Shown: piece by piece, positions 1 through 6,318 of the stretch | Position numbering within the stretch: the stretch's first letter is position 1 | How the letters are laid out: the number at the start of each line of letters is the position of its first letter | Origin: an uncultured Alphaproteobacteria bacterium | GTDB taxonomy: Bacteria; Pseudomonadota; Alphaproteobacteria; Bin95 | Direction of reading: 5' to 3' | DNA: 8,846 bases | Assembly: GCA_913060845.1 (NCBI GenBank) | Contig: CAJXVF010000063.1 | Span: 1 to 8,846 of the forward strand | Position numbers and translations under genes: made by a program | Notes under the pieces: generated by a model | Databases searched by the model: none | The model's input: only the letters and a program-made list of their open reading frames with translations | What the model was told of the DNA's origin: nothing

Positions 1-48
1 CGAGATGTAGAGAGGTCTCGTGGGCTCGGAGATGTGTATAAGAGACAG
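1..48 (+). other. Nextera i7-side library adapter (not genomic)
   Basis: This is synthetic sequence left on the contig. Bases 1-6 (CGAGAT) match the end of the Illumina P7 arm, 7-14 (GTAGAGAG) sit exactly where the 8-base i7 index belongs, 15-29 match the Nextera read-2 adapter, and 30-48 are the 19-bp Tn5 mosaic end AGATGTGTATAAGAGACAG. From memory, the index equals Nextera N707. Genomic sequence starts at 49. Anything read across this boundary is an artefact. Confidence 0.98.
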
Positions 49-85
49 GTGTTACGGGGCGGACATCAATTTCCTCATAAGGCAT
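49..85 (-). CDS. 5' end of a truncated gene, possibly TauD/TfdA-family dioxygenase
   Basis: Only the first 12 codons are visible before the adapter cuts the gene: M-P-Y-E-E-I-D-V-R-P-V-T. The ATG at 83-85 is preceded by a perfect AGGAG (complement of 93-97) with a 7-base spacer, the best ribosome binding site in the window, so a real gene start is likely. The pattern of a short hydrophilic lead followed by I-x-V-R-P-[LV]-T is how many TauD/TfdA 2-oxoglutarate/Fe(II)-dependent dioxygenases begin, usually followed by a G-A-E motif that would lie just beyond the contig end. That assignment is inference from 12 residues. The gene has the same orientation as the rest of the cluster but is separated from it by the palindromic repeat at 126-243, so it may be a separate transcript. 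Confidence 0.5.
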
Positions 86-92
86 CGGTCAT

Positions 93-97
93 CTCCT
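93..97 (-). promoter_or_regulatory. Strong ribosome binding site of the truncated gene
   Basis: AGGAG on the minus strand, 7 bases before the ATG at 83-85. It is the main evidence that the 12-codon reading frame at the left edge is the beginning of a real gene. Confidence 0.65.
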
Positions 98-125
98 GCG
101 GTCTTATGACTCTCCCCGCTGTCTT

Positions 126-243
126 CCCCCTCACCCTGATCCCTCTCCCCCCGTTGGGGGGCGAGGGGACCCTCACTAAAGCCTTCTCTGTTGTTTCTTG
201 AACCCTCGCCCCCCAACAGGGTGAGAGGGCAGGGTGAGGGGGG
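126..243. repeat. Inverted pair of C/G-rich palindromic repeats (REP/BIME-like)
   Basis: Two copies of a roughly 40-base unit face each other: 126-167 and the reverse complement of 203-243. Each runs from a CCCCCTCACCCTG block through CCCTCTC to TTGGGGGGCGAGGG. Between copies I see one 2-base indel (AT at 139-140) and two substitutions in the central C tract. The loop is 168-202. The left unit also folds on itself around a C6-GTT-G6 core (147-161). The array begins 47 bases beyond the stop codon of the SMP-30-like gene and lies between it and the next gene. Similar CCCTCACCCT/CCCTCTCCCC palindromes are widespread intergenic repeats in proteobacterial genomes. A role in mRNA 3'-end protection or transcription termination is plausible, but no U-tract follows, so it is not a canonical intrinsic terminator. 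Confidence 0.85.
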
Positions 244-290
244 ACGGTAGCGAGCCGGTTACAATTCTAACAAAAAGTCTGCGCTAACCC

Positions 291-1178
291 TTAGCTGAGG
301 TCAAATGCCGCCAGTCGGCCTTGGCTGGAAAGCGTGACATAGGCTTGGCCGCCAGCATCAAAGCAGATATTCGTCGGCAGTAAATCCGGCATCGGATAAT
401 AGGTAACGTCTCCATCAGGCGAGACGCGCGTCAAGCCGTTCGGGATCGTCCCAATCCAAACATCGCCCGCCGCATCAACGGCAAGACTATCGAACATATG
501 GTAGCCCGTTGGGTTAGCGAGAAGTCGCCCTGGCTGCCAAGGTGCCGGTCCTGGCGAGCGGTCAATCTTACCCGGGCTGACAATATCAAATGCCCAAAGC
601 CGCCCCGTCGGCGTTTCCGCCACATAGAGCGTGTCGCCATCAGGCGACAGGCCAATGCCGTTCGGCCCTTCCATCGGCGCCCAAACGCGGTTGATGTCGG
701 AGCCGTCGGCCTGAGCATAATAGACGCCGCCCCGGTCCCGATCATACTTGCGGGACTTGCCGTGGTCCGTGAAATAGAAGCCACCCGCTGCATCAAACAC
801 CAGATCATTCGGTGCGATCAGCGGACGGCCGTCGCATTCCCGGTAAAGCGTTTCGACTACACCCGTCTCCAGATCAATGGCGTCGATCCACCCCGTCGCT
901 GCGTCTTCCTCACCATGCCCAGGCAGAATCAAGCCATCAGAATGATGGAATGCCATGCCGCCATTGTTGCAGATGTACACCCGGCCATCCGGCCCAAGCG
1001 CAGCGCCATTTGGACCACCGCCCGTATCCGCTAACGTAGAAACCACACCATCGGCGCTAATGCGAGACACCCGCCCAGCCTCAATCCCAACCACAAGAAA
1101 GCTGCCGTCAGCCAATGCGATAGGGCCTTCTGGGAAGCAAAGGCCAGTTGCGACATCCCGCAAATTGCGCTCACTCAA
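291..1178 (-). CDS. SMP-30/gluconolactonase/LRE-family protein
   Basis: A predicted six-bladed beta-propeller of 295 residues, the usual family size (about 290-310). Members are metal-dependent lactone hydrolases or related esterases. Likely metal ligands are present: Glu17 in the N-terminal F-P-E-G-P motif, Asn124 in A-P-N-D-L-V-F-D and Asp230 in D-S-L-A-V-D. Asn57 in G-P-N-G-A and Asn174 in G-P-N-G-I are the typical blade loops, and E-T-P-T-G-R-L-W (188-195) is a family signature. There is no in-frame ATG at the front. I chose the TTG at 1176-1178 because GGAG (complement of 1187-1190) lies 8 bases upstream and it leaves only a few residues before the conserved V-A-T-G-L-x-F-P-E-G block. 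TTG codons at 1226 or 1163 are alternatives. The start overlaps the stop of the upstream exported protein by 8 bases, which points to translational coupling. No signal peptide is visible, so it is probably cytoplasmic. The substrate is unknown; it may hydrolyse a lactone made in this pathway. Confidence 0.9.
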   Translation of the reverse strand: MSERNLRDVATGLCFPEGPIALADGSFLVVGIEAGRVSRISADGVVSTLADTGGGPNGAALGPDGRVYICNNGGMAFHHSDGLILPGHGEEDAATGWIDAIDLETGVVETLYRECDGRPLIAPNDLVFDAAGGFYFTDHGKSRKYDRDRGGVYYAQADGSDINRVWAPMEGPNGIGLSPDGDTLYVAETPTGRLWAFDIVSPGKIDRSPGPAPWQPGRLLANPTGYHMFDSLAVDAAGDVWIGTIPNGLTRVSPDGDVTYYPMPDLLPTNICFDAGGQAYVTLSSQGRLAAFDLS

Positions 1179-2280
1179 AGGTTTGGCTCCGGAAGAATGT
1201 GTTGCCTGGCGTCGGCAAGCCGTCAATGAAGCTTGGGCTGGCGATTTGGATGACCGTTGGACAGCTAAGATCCCTGCATTCTGGCCCTCGGTCTATCCAC
1301 ATATGCAGGTCCCATATACGGGGATGCCAAACAGACCGACTGGGCGTAATGCCTAACGCAATCGCATTTGCAGTATCCGCCATCACGACCACCCGGGTTT
1401 CGCCGCGAACTCCCTCCCGTCCGGGCGGTGTTGGCAGAAAACCGCCGTTATTCAAATGAAACCCAGCCTCGTGCACAAACCAGTGCTTTGAGGGTACGCA
1501 TCTGAGGCTTGGCCGCCTGCGGACATCACGCTGGGTTTGCGCATAAGCCCATCCGGCCAGTCGGTAGGGGCCATCTGGGACGCCGTCCCTTAGTCGCCGG
1601 ACATACTCGCGGCGCGTTTCATTCACACGCGCCATTGGCCTCGGCGCATACATAGCAAGGTCAGGCGGGCCAAATCGCACTGTGTTTGCACTAGTGGCGA
1701 CCTCTGTTTTCGCCATTGTGAAGCCCATATTCCTAAGGCTCACCATCAAATGAGTTGGCACAGTATAGCCGCGCAGAGGGAGAACTACCTCTGGATTCCG
1801 AACCAGCAGGCTTTGAGCCATGGTTCGCAATAGCAACAAATCAAGATCCGTATCCGCCTGCGCGCAGCCAATCGTTTTTTCACTCAACGGCGATACAGCG
1901 ACCTCAGTTTGCTGCGGCTGATTGATGGCAAGCCGACGATAGAAAACCTCCCACTGGACAAACAAGCTGTCGCCCCGCCGTGCGGCCCCAGCTACGGGAT
2001 TGGCGCGCCATTCTCTGCTTGCTTGATCGAATACAGCGGTGACGCGATGCGCTTGGTCGCGGCCCGGCCAGTGGTGGCGTGCGAACGTGGCGTCAACGCG
2101 GATAATTCTGACCCCAGTTGCAGCCAAAATCGGCAGCATGCGCGCTTTTAAAACGCGCGGTTCATCGTCGATCCAATTGCCGGTCACGTCCCGAATTTGC
2201 GGCGTTTGGGCGAAAGCTGCTGTTTGCAATAATGCGCCGAGCAAGAGCGCCACAAGGGCAAGGGTCAAGCGTTTGATCAT
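1171..2280 (-). CDS. Exported protein of unknown family (369 aa)
   Basis: I do not recognise this family. The N-terminus is a clear Sec signal peptide: M-I-K-R, a hydrophobic core at 5-18 rich in Leu/Ala, and a likely cleavage after A-F-A at 24. The mature part is about 345 residues with no further membrane segment, so it should be periplasmic or secreted. It has four cysteines (139, 261, 335, 340), compatible with disulfides. The C-terminal half is rich in His and Trp: H-E-A-G-F-H at 270-275, then N-N-G-G-F-L-P-T-P-P, and W-H-P-R-I-W-D-L-H-M-W at 318-328. These could bind a metal or ligand, but this is speculation. Its ATG overlaps the stop of the acyl-CoA ligase (ATGA), and its end overlaps the SMP-30-like start by 8 bases, so it is embedded in the operon. 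It could be a pathway-linked periplasmic enzyme or binding protein. Function is left open. Confidence 0.85.
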   Translation of the reverse strand: MIKRLTLALVALLLGALLQTAAFAQTPQIRDVTGNWIDDEPRVLKARMLPILAATGVRIIRVDATFARHHWPGRDQAHRVTAVFDQASREWRANPVAGAARRGDSLFVQWEVFYRRLAINQPQQTEVAVSPLSEKTIGCAQADTDLDLLLLRTMAQSLLVRNPEVVLPLRGYTVPTHLMVSLRNMGFTMAKTEVATSANTVRFGPPDLAMYAPRPMARVNETRREYVRRLRDGVPDGPYRLAGWAYAQTQRDVRRRPSLRCVPSKHWFVHEAGFHLNNGGFLPTPPGREGVRGETRVVVMADTANAIALGITPSRSVWHPRIWDLHMWIDRGPECRDLSCPTVIQIASPSFIDGLPTPGNTFFRSQTFE

Positions 2281-2813
2281 GGATTGTCAGCGTCCCAACA
2301 GTCGCCAATGCCGAGTGCGCGCAATTCATGGCGGGCGATTTCGTTTTTGGTCATGGTGCGGGGGAATTCAGCGACGAATTCGATGTAGCGGGGTGTTTTG
2401 AAGTAGGCGATATGCTCCCGGCACCACGCGACTAAGTCCTCTGGTGGAGGTTGATCCGCACCTGCGACGACCTCCACATAGGCCTTGATATCTTCCTCAC
2501 CCAATTCAGACGGCACGCCCACGACGCCGTAGTCCTGTACGGCAGGATGGGCAGTCATGGCTTTTTCGACCTCGAACGCGGAAACGTTTTCACCGCGCCG
2601 GCGGATCCAATGCGCCTCCCGCCCAACGAAATACACATAGCCATCCGCATCCAGATAACCCAGATCGCCAGAGTGATACCAAAGGTTCCCCCATGCCGCG
2701 ATTGTCTCATCCGGTTTGTTGATATAGCGCTGCATCACGCTGTTCGGCACGGTGGGGCGGATCAAGATCTGGCCCGTTTCGCCCTGAGGCAGCGGATTAT
2801 CCTCATCGTCCAC
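2277..2813 (-). pseudogene. Acyl-CoA ligase, C-terminal part (frameshifted)
   Basis: This is the C-terminal domain of the AMP-forming ligase whose N-terminal part lies at 2816-3859 in another frame. It is not an independent gene: the apparent GTG start at 2811-2813 falls inside the family's I-V-D-[DE]-x-x-N-P-L-P segment, and the reading frame with matching protein extends back to about 2830. Conserved motifs, numbered from that GTG, are S-G-D at 48-50 (ribose-binding Asp50), G-R-E at 64-66, and the hinge segment R-R-R-G-E-N-V-S with A-F-E-V-E at 71-83, typical of carnitine/crotonobetaine-CoA ligase-like enzymes. The C-terminal T-M-T-K-N-E-I at 153-159 carries the candidate catalytic Lys156, without the common S-G-K form. 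The stop overlaps the next gene's start as ATGA. If the frameshift is a sequencing error, this and the N-terminal part form one intact enzyme. Confidence 0.85.
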
Positions 2814-2815
2814 GA

Positions 2816-3859
2816 TCAGGAATTCCGCCCAGCCATGGGGCCGCCCACAGGACCCTTGGCGACGGTCGTGCAGCGCTCACTGCACAGCAGCACGCCCATC
2901 TCCGTCATGGCGTAGACTTCCAGCATCGGCGTGCCGAAGCGGGTCTCGAATTCCTCTTTCAGTTCCCGGCGTACCTGGCTCGCCGCAATACCAACGCCGA
3001 CGCGAGCCTTGTACTGTTTGTCTAATGGCGATTCCGGCGCCAGTAGCAGCACGGACATCATCGTTCCCAACGGATCAAGGATGGTCGCACCGTATTTCCG
3101 CACGATGTCCCAGTATTTGGAGGCGCTGAACCAGCGATCCATAACGCCCGTCATACCGCAATAAAGCGGCCCCGTGACGCCGAATTGCTGGCCGCCAATA
3201 TGGAAGAAATGGGAGTTTGCGTAGTGGACATCATCCTCTGTCGCATCCGCAATTTCTTGGTAACGCATGGCCGCGGCGATGTAATAAAGATGCGGTGCCA
3301 GCACGCCCTTCGGCATGGAAGTGGAGCCGCCGGTGTAGACGATGCATACGGGGTCCGTCATGCCAACGTCGGCGTCCGGCAGTGTCTCGTCGCCCTCAAT
3401 CAATCCATCCAACAGCCCCGCACCCGGCACACATGCAGGATCGCCATGGACGAAGACCTCTGGCGTGATTTCTAGGCTGGGCTTGGCGTCGTTGAATACG
3501 GGCGCCAATGCCTCATCAACAACGAACAGTTTGGCACCCGTGTCATTCAGGCTGTAGGTCAGATCATCCTTGGCCAGTGACACATTGAGAGAAGCGTAGA
3601 CAGCACCAATCTTAGCGCAGCCGAACCAGAGCAAAGCCTGTTCGACCGCGTTATACATAAAGGTCGCGACCACATCGCCTTTGACCAAACCCCTGGCCAG
3701 CAACTGATTGGCGACACGGTTGGAGAGCCGATCCGCATCCGCATAGGTCAGCACTTCGTCCCGGCAGATCAGCAGCGGCTTGTCGCCGTATGCCGCCCGC
3801 ATGACCACCAGGTCACGAAGCGTGGTTGCGTGCGGTGTACGGCCCAGGATATCCACCAT
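2816..3859 (-). pseudogene. Acyl-CoA ligase, N-terminal part (frameshifted; CaiC-like AMP-forming family)
   Basis: This is the large N-terminal domain of an ATP-dependent, AMP-forming acyl-CoA ligase, which activates a carboxylic acid through an acyl-adenylate to its CoA thioester. The phosphate-binding loop is Y-T-G-G-S-T-S-M-P-K-G at 175-185, a variant of the usual [YF]-T-S-G-T-T-G-x-P-K-G. H-F-F-H-I-G-G-Q at 217-224 matches the A4 region, and Y-A-M-T-E at 316-320 the A5 adenine/acyl-binding motif. After G-P-V-G-G-P-M-A-G the frame runs into R-N-S and a TGA at 2816-2818. The expected continuation (A-E-F-L-I-V-D-D-E-D-N) lies in the next frame. One missing base in 2828-2840 would explain this. 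Repaired, the protein would be about 527 residues, a normal length. ATG 3857-3859 lies 12 bases after the GST stop, so the two genes are co-transcribed. Its ribosome binding site is weak. The substrate is unknown. Confidence 0.87.
2819..2842 (-). other. Frameshift site within the acyl-CoA ligase
   Basis: The protein-matching frame changes here by one base. Upstream codons read G-G-P-M-A-G-R-N-S-stop; the shifted frame reads W-A-E-F-L-I-V-D-D-E-D-N-P-L-P. The net change corresponds to one lost base. Homopolymers at 2828-2830 (CCC) and 2837-2840 (GGGG on the plus strand) are the likely places. No slippery heptamer of the X-XXY-YYZ type is evident, so programmed frameshifting is not supported. 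A sequencing or assembly error or a genuine mutation are both open. Confidence 0.85.
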
Positions 3860-3871
3860 GACGCTTGCCCG

Positions 3872-4489
3872 TTACCCGGCTTTTTGAATAGCGCGGACTT
3901 TCTGGTAGCCATCCCGCGCGAGGCAGGCCTTCAGCCATTTGTCCATGTTCGGATAGGCCGAAAGATCAAGCCGCGCTGTCGCCGCCCAAGCCAACACACT
4001 GGCGACGTTCAAGTCTGCGATGGTGAAGCGCCCGCCCATCAAATAATCCCGGTTCGCCAGATGTCCATTAAGCGCTTTGAAGGGGCGCGCCAATTCTTCC
4101 ATGCATTCAGCGACGATGGCCGGGTCTTTCTCATATCCCATAGCACCAAGCGTGTGGAATAGCGCACGGAGGACGGCTTTCTCTGTTTCTGTGACCACCC
4201 ACAGCGACCATTGATCGTTAGTCGCATCCTCTGCCAAGTCCTTCGGTGCCAAATCGCCACCAGCTTTCTTGGCGATATAAGTGTTGATCGCCAGGCTTTC
4301 GAACAGCACGAAATCACCGTCTACCAGCACTGGGATACGGCCATTTGGGTTGACGGCCAGGAATTCAGGCGTACCCGTTTCCTTCCGCATCACCACGTTA
4401 ATCCGTTCGTATGGCAGGCCGGTTTCCTCCAGCGCCCAGATATTGCGGGCGGCGCGACTGCCGGGAATGCCGTAAAGCTTCATGGTCAT
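3872..4489 (-). CDS. Glutathione S-transferase family protein
   Basis: A cytosolic-type GST of 205 residues, the usual length. The N-terminal thioredoxin-like domain (1-80) contains G-S-R-A-A-R-N at 10-16, where Ser11 is the candidate catalytic or glutathione-activating residue, then V-N-P-N-G-R-I-P-V-L at 46-55 with the cis-proline Pro53, and F-E-S-L-A-I at 63-68 with the Glu64-Ser65 pair that holds the gamma-glutamyl group. The helical C-terminal domain has the conserved F-T-I-A-D-L-N at 155-161 with the N-capping Asp159. ATG 4487-4489 was taken; a second ATG two codons later (4481-4483) is equally possible, and neither has a strong Shine-Dalgarno. It sits 33 bases after the TPR gene and 12 before the ligase. 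In this setting a role in glutathione-dependent isomerisation or bond cleavage of a pathway intermediate, or in detoxification, is plausible but not shown. Confidence 0.93.
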   Translation of the reverse strand: MTMKLYGIPGSRAARNIWALEETGLPYERINVVMRKETGTPEFLAVNPNGRIPVLVDGDFVLFESLAINTYIAKKAGGDLAPKDLAEDATNDQWSLWVVTETEKAVLRALFHTLGAMGYEKDPAIVAECMEELARPFKALNGHLANRDYLMGGRFTIADLNVASVLAWAATARLDLSAYPNMDKWLKACLARDGYQKVRAIQKAG

Positions 4490-4522
4490 GGGTCAGGCTT
4501 TCAATTTGTTTGGGCGATAGGG

Positions 4523-5101
4523 TCAGGTTTCTTCCGCTGCAAACTTCTTGCGGGCTTCCGCCAGTGCAGCGCGCGCACCGGGCATGTGCGGGTTAATTTC
4601 AAGCGCTGCTTCAATCCAGCGGATAGCGCCGTCCCAGTCTTCCAGCGTCATGTAGATCATGCCAAGGCCAGAGAGCGCGCCATAATGACGTGGCTCTAAC
4701 TTCAGCACTTGGGCGCAGTCCGCGACGGAGCCTTCAAGGTCCCCGGTGAAGAATTTCAGCGTGGCGCGCTTATTCCAGGCCTCGGCGAAGTCTGGGTGGC
4801 GCTTAATGGCTTCGTTGAATGCACCCATCGCCACATCAATCCGGCCCCGGTTCATGGCAGACGCACCCAGCGTCAGCAGTGATTCCGTGCGGTCGTCTTC
4901 ATGGCGCAGCCAGGCTTGCCAGATTTCGCGGTCCAGTGCCTGGCCAGCATGGACATTCGGCGCCGCCTGCAATTGCTTGAACAGGCCATCCAACACCGGG
5001 TCATTCTGATCGGCGGTTGCATGCATTGGCGCCAGCATGATCGTAGCTGAAAGCGCGGCGAAAAGCGGAAATGCGCGCGTCAGATATCCCATGGCGACCA
5101 T
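4523..5101 (-). CDS. Exported tetratricopeptide-repeat protein
   Basis: A 192-residue protein with a signal peptide (hydrophobic stretch 11-24, likely cleavage after A-T-A at 30), followed by a linker and about three TPR helix pairs at roughly 74-105, 106-139 and 140-173. TPR consensus positions are visible, for example the A-F-N-E-A-I-K-R-H-P-D-F and A-L-E-I-N-P-H segments that end repeats. TPRs bind other proteins or peptides and carry no catalytic residues. The protein is expected in the periplasm or attached to the inner membrane. ATG 5099-5101 was used; ATG 5090-5092 is three codons in and also possible. It begins 19 bases after the dehydrogenase stop and so belongs to the same operon. 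Its link to the metabolic genes is not obvious. Confidence 0.88.
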   Translation of the reverse strand: MVAMGYLTRAFPLFAALSATIMLAPMHATADQNDPVLDGLFKQLQAAPNVHAGQALDREIWQAWLRHEDDRTESLLTLGASAMNRGRIDVAMGAFNEAIKRHPDFAEAWNKRATLKFFTGDLEGSVADCAQVLKLEPRHYGALSGLGMIYMTLEDWDGAIRWIEAALEINPHMPGARAALAEARKKFAAEET

Positions 5102-5120
5102 TCTGGCGCCATTTTAGGCG

Positions 5121-6197
5121 TTACGCCAAGAGAAACTCAGCGCCGCATTCTTCAGCGACTGCGCGGGTTTCTTCAATCAGCATATCGGCGACAGGAATGC
5201 CAAGGCGCGTGCGCTCCTCCGTTTCCCTTACTTCAGGGTCGCCTGCCACCATGACCGGCTTCGACGGATCCGCTGGCGGCGTGGCGCGCAACATGTCCAT
5301 CATTCGATCCATATCGTCCTCGAATTCGCCATCGGCGCGGACAAGACTTGGGTCTATCGCGAAGAAGAAATGGCCAACGTCATAGTCGGTATGTTTGGGG
5401 CGGCCTTCGTCGTCCACACCGTCTGCCCAAGCGCCAGTCAACACGGCGCACAGGATTTCAACCATCGTGCCGAGGCCATAGCCTTTATGCCCGCCGCGTT
5501 CACGATCACCGCCGAGTGGTAATTGGCGCCGGGCTGCGTGGGCGATATCGGCATTGGTGGTGGATTGGCCATCTTCATCCAACGCCCAACCTTCTGGGAT
5601 CGCTTTGCCCAGGCGCTTGGAGATCGTGAGCTTACCAAACGCCACCGTCGTCGTCGCCATATCCAGGGAAAATGGTGGGTTCTTAGTTGCTGGTGCCGCA
5701 AACGCAATCGGGTTCGTGCCAAGCATGGCTTCTAGCCCAAAGGTTGGCACCATGGCAGCACCGGGCGCATTGGTCATGGCCATGCCGACCATACCCATTT
5801 CTGCGGCCATGCGGCTGTAATATCCAGCCGCACCAAAATGATTGGAATTGCGCACGCCGACAGCAGCAACCCCACAGGCCCGCGCTTTCTCGACCGCGAG
5901 CTTCATCGCCATAACAGACGGCGGATGGCCGATGGACCGGTCCGCATCAATCAGCGCCACCGCCGGTTTCTCACGAACGATTTTGAGATCCGGCTGCATG
6001 TTCATAATGCCGCGTCTGCGCCTGTCGGCGTATGACGGCAGCATGCCAAGGCCGTGGCTGTCCACGCCGGAAAGGTCCGTCGCGACCATGACTTCGACCG
6101 TTGTAGCGATACGGTCTTCGGCCATGCCCCAGGTCCGGAATACGGCTTCAAGCTGACGGCGGATCACATCCGCCGGAATGCGTTTCACGCCGGCCAT
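5121..6197 (-). CDS. Ldh2/type-2 malate-L-lactate dehydrogenase family oxidoreductase
   Basis: An NAD(P)-dependent 2-hydroxyacid dehydrogenase of the Ldh2/MDH2 family (relatives include malate, L-sulfolactate, ureidoglycolate and 2,3-diketogulonate oxidoreductases). It has 358 residues, the standard length. Signatures numbered from the chosen ATG are D-S-H-G-L-G-M-L-P-S-Y at 46-56 with the catalytic His48, R-N-S-N-H-F-G-A-A-G-Y-Y at 116-127 with His120, F-G-L-E-A-M-L-G-T-N-P-I-A-F at 154-167, I-P-E-G-W-A-L-D at 200-207, and G-G-H-K-G-Y-G-L at 235-242, a cofactor-binding glycine-rich stretch. The start is ATG 6195-6197, because AAGGA (complement of 6207-6211) lies 9 bases before it and family proteins begin close to this point. 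The open frame continues to 6260, but that stretch runs into the inverted repeat and is not protein-like. It is the first gene of the close-packed group. The exact substrate cannot be told from sequence. Confidence 0.93.
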   Translation of the reverse strand: MAGVKRIPADVIRRQLEAVFRTWGMAEDRIATTVEVMVATDLSGVDSHGLGMLPSYADRRRRGIMNMQPDLKIVREKPAVALIDADRSIGHPPSVMAMKLAVEKARACGVAAVGVRNSNHFGAAGYYSRMAAEMGMVGMAMTNAPGAAMVPTFGLEAMLGTNPIAFAAPATKNPPFSLDMATTTVAFGKLTISKRLGKAIPEGWALDEDGQSTTNADIAHAARRQLPLGGDRERGGHKGYGLGTMVEILCAVLTGAWADGVDDEGRPKHTDYDVGHFFFAIDPSLVRADGEFEDDMDRMMDMLRATPPADPSKPVMVAGDPEVRETEERTRLGIPVADMLIEETRAVAEECGAEFLLA

Positions 6198-6206
6198 GGG
6201 GTTGGT

Positions 6207-6211
6207 TCCTT
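6207..6211 (-). promoter_or_regulatory. Ribosome binding site deciding the dehydrogenase start
   Basis: AAGGA on the minus strand, 9 bases before ATG 6195-6197. It favours this start over the longer reading frame beginning at 6260. Confidence 0.7.
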
Positions 6212-6229
6212 CGGATATCGGTTCATAAG

Positions 6230-6303
6230 CCGCTGACCGCACTTCTTTCCCAAAGCCCAATCCATTTCGGAAAGTCTAGTCAGGACAAAAGTGCGGTCAG
6301 CGG
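6230..6303. repeat. 15-bp perfect inverted repeat in the dehydrogenase leader
   Basis: CCGCTGACCGCACTT at 6230-6244 is matched exactly by its reverse complement at 6289-6303, with a 44-base spacer. A second, shorter pair, CTTTCC (6245-6250) with GGAAAG (6269-6274), lies inside and could extend the fold. On the transcript the structure begins 16 bases after the stop of the DUF4332-like gene and ends 32 bases before the dehydrogenase ATG. There is no T-run after the second arm, so it is not a textbook intrinsic terminator. It could be an operator pair for a dimeric regulator, a processing or attenuating hairpin, or the termini of a tiny non-autonomous element. No target-site duplication is visible beside it. 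Confidence 0.85.
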
Positions 6304-6318
6304 AAAATGAGAGAAGCC

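Noticed and set aside
126..243. CRISPR or tandem repeat array
   Set aside because: There are only two copies, in inverted orientation, with palindromic interior; this is a REP/BIME-type structure.
498..1034. Plus-strand open frame of 178 codons
   Set aside because: It is antisense to the SMP-30-like gene, which shows conserved ligands and length.
2811..2842. Programmed ribosomal frameshift in the ligase
   Set aside because: I see no slippery heptamer or clear downstream stem; a missing base explains the data more simply.
6198..6260. Longer N-terminus for the Ldh2-family dehydrogenase
   Set aside because: The extension would code across one arm of the inverted repeat, lacks family similarity, and a good ribosome binding site supports the ATG at 6195-6197.
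6230..6303. Intrinsic terminator for the DUF4332-like gene
   Set aside because: The arms are far apart and no T-run follows the second arm on the transcribed strand.
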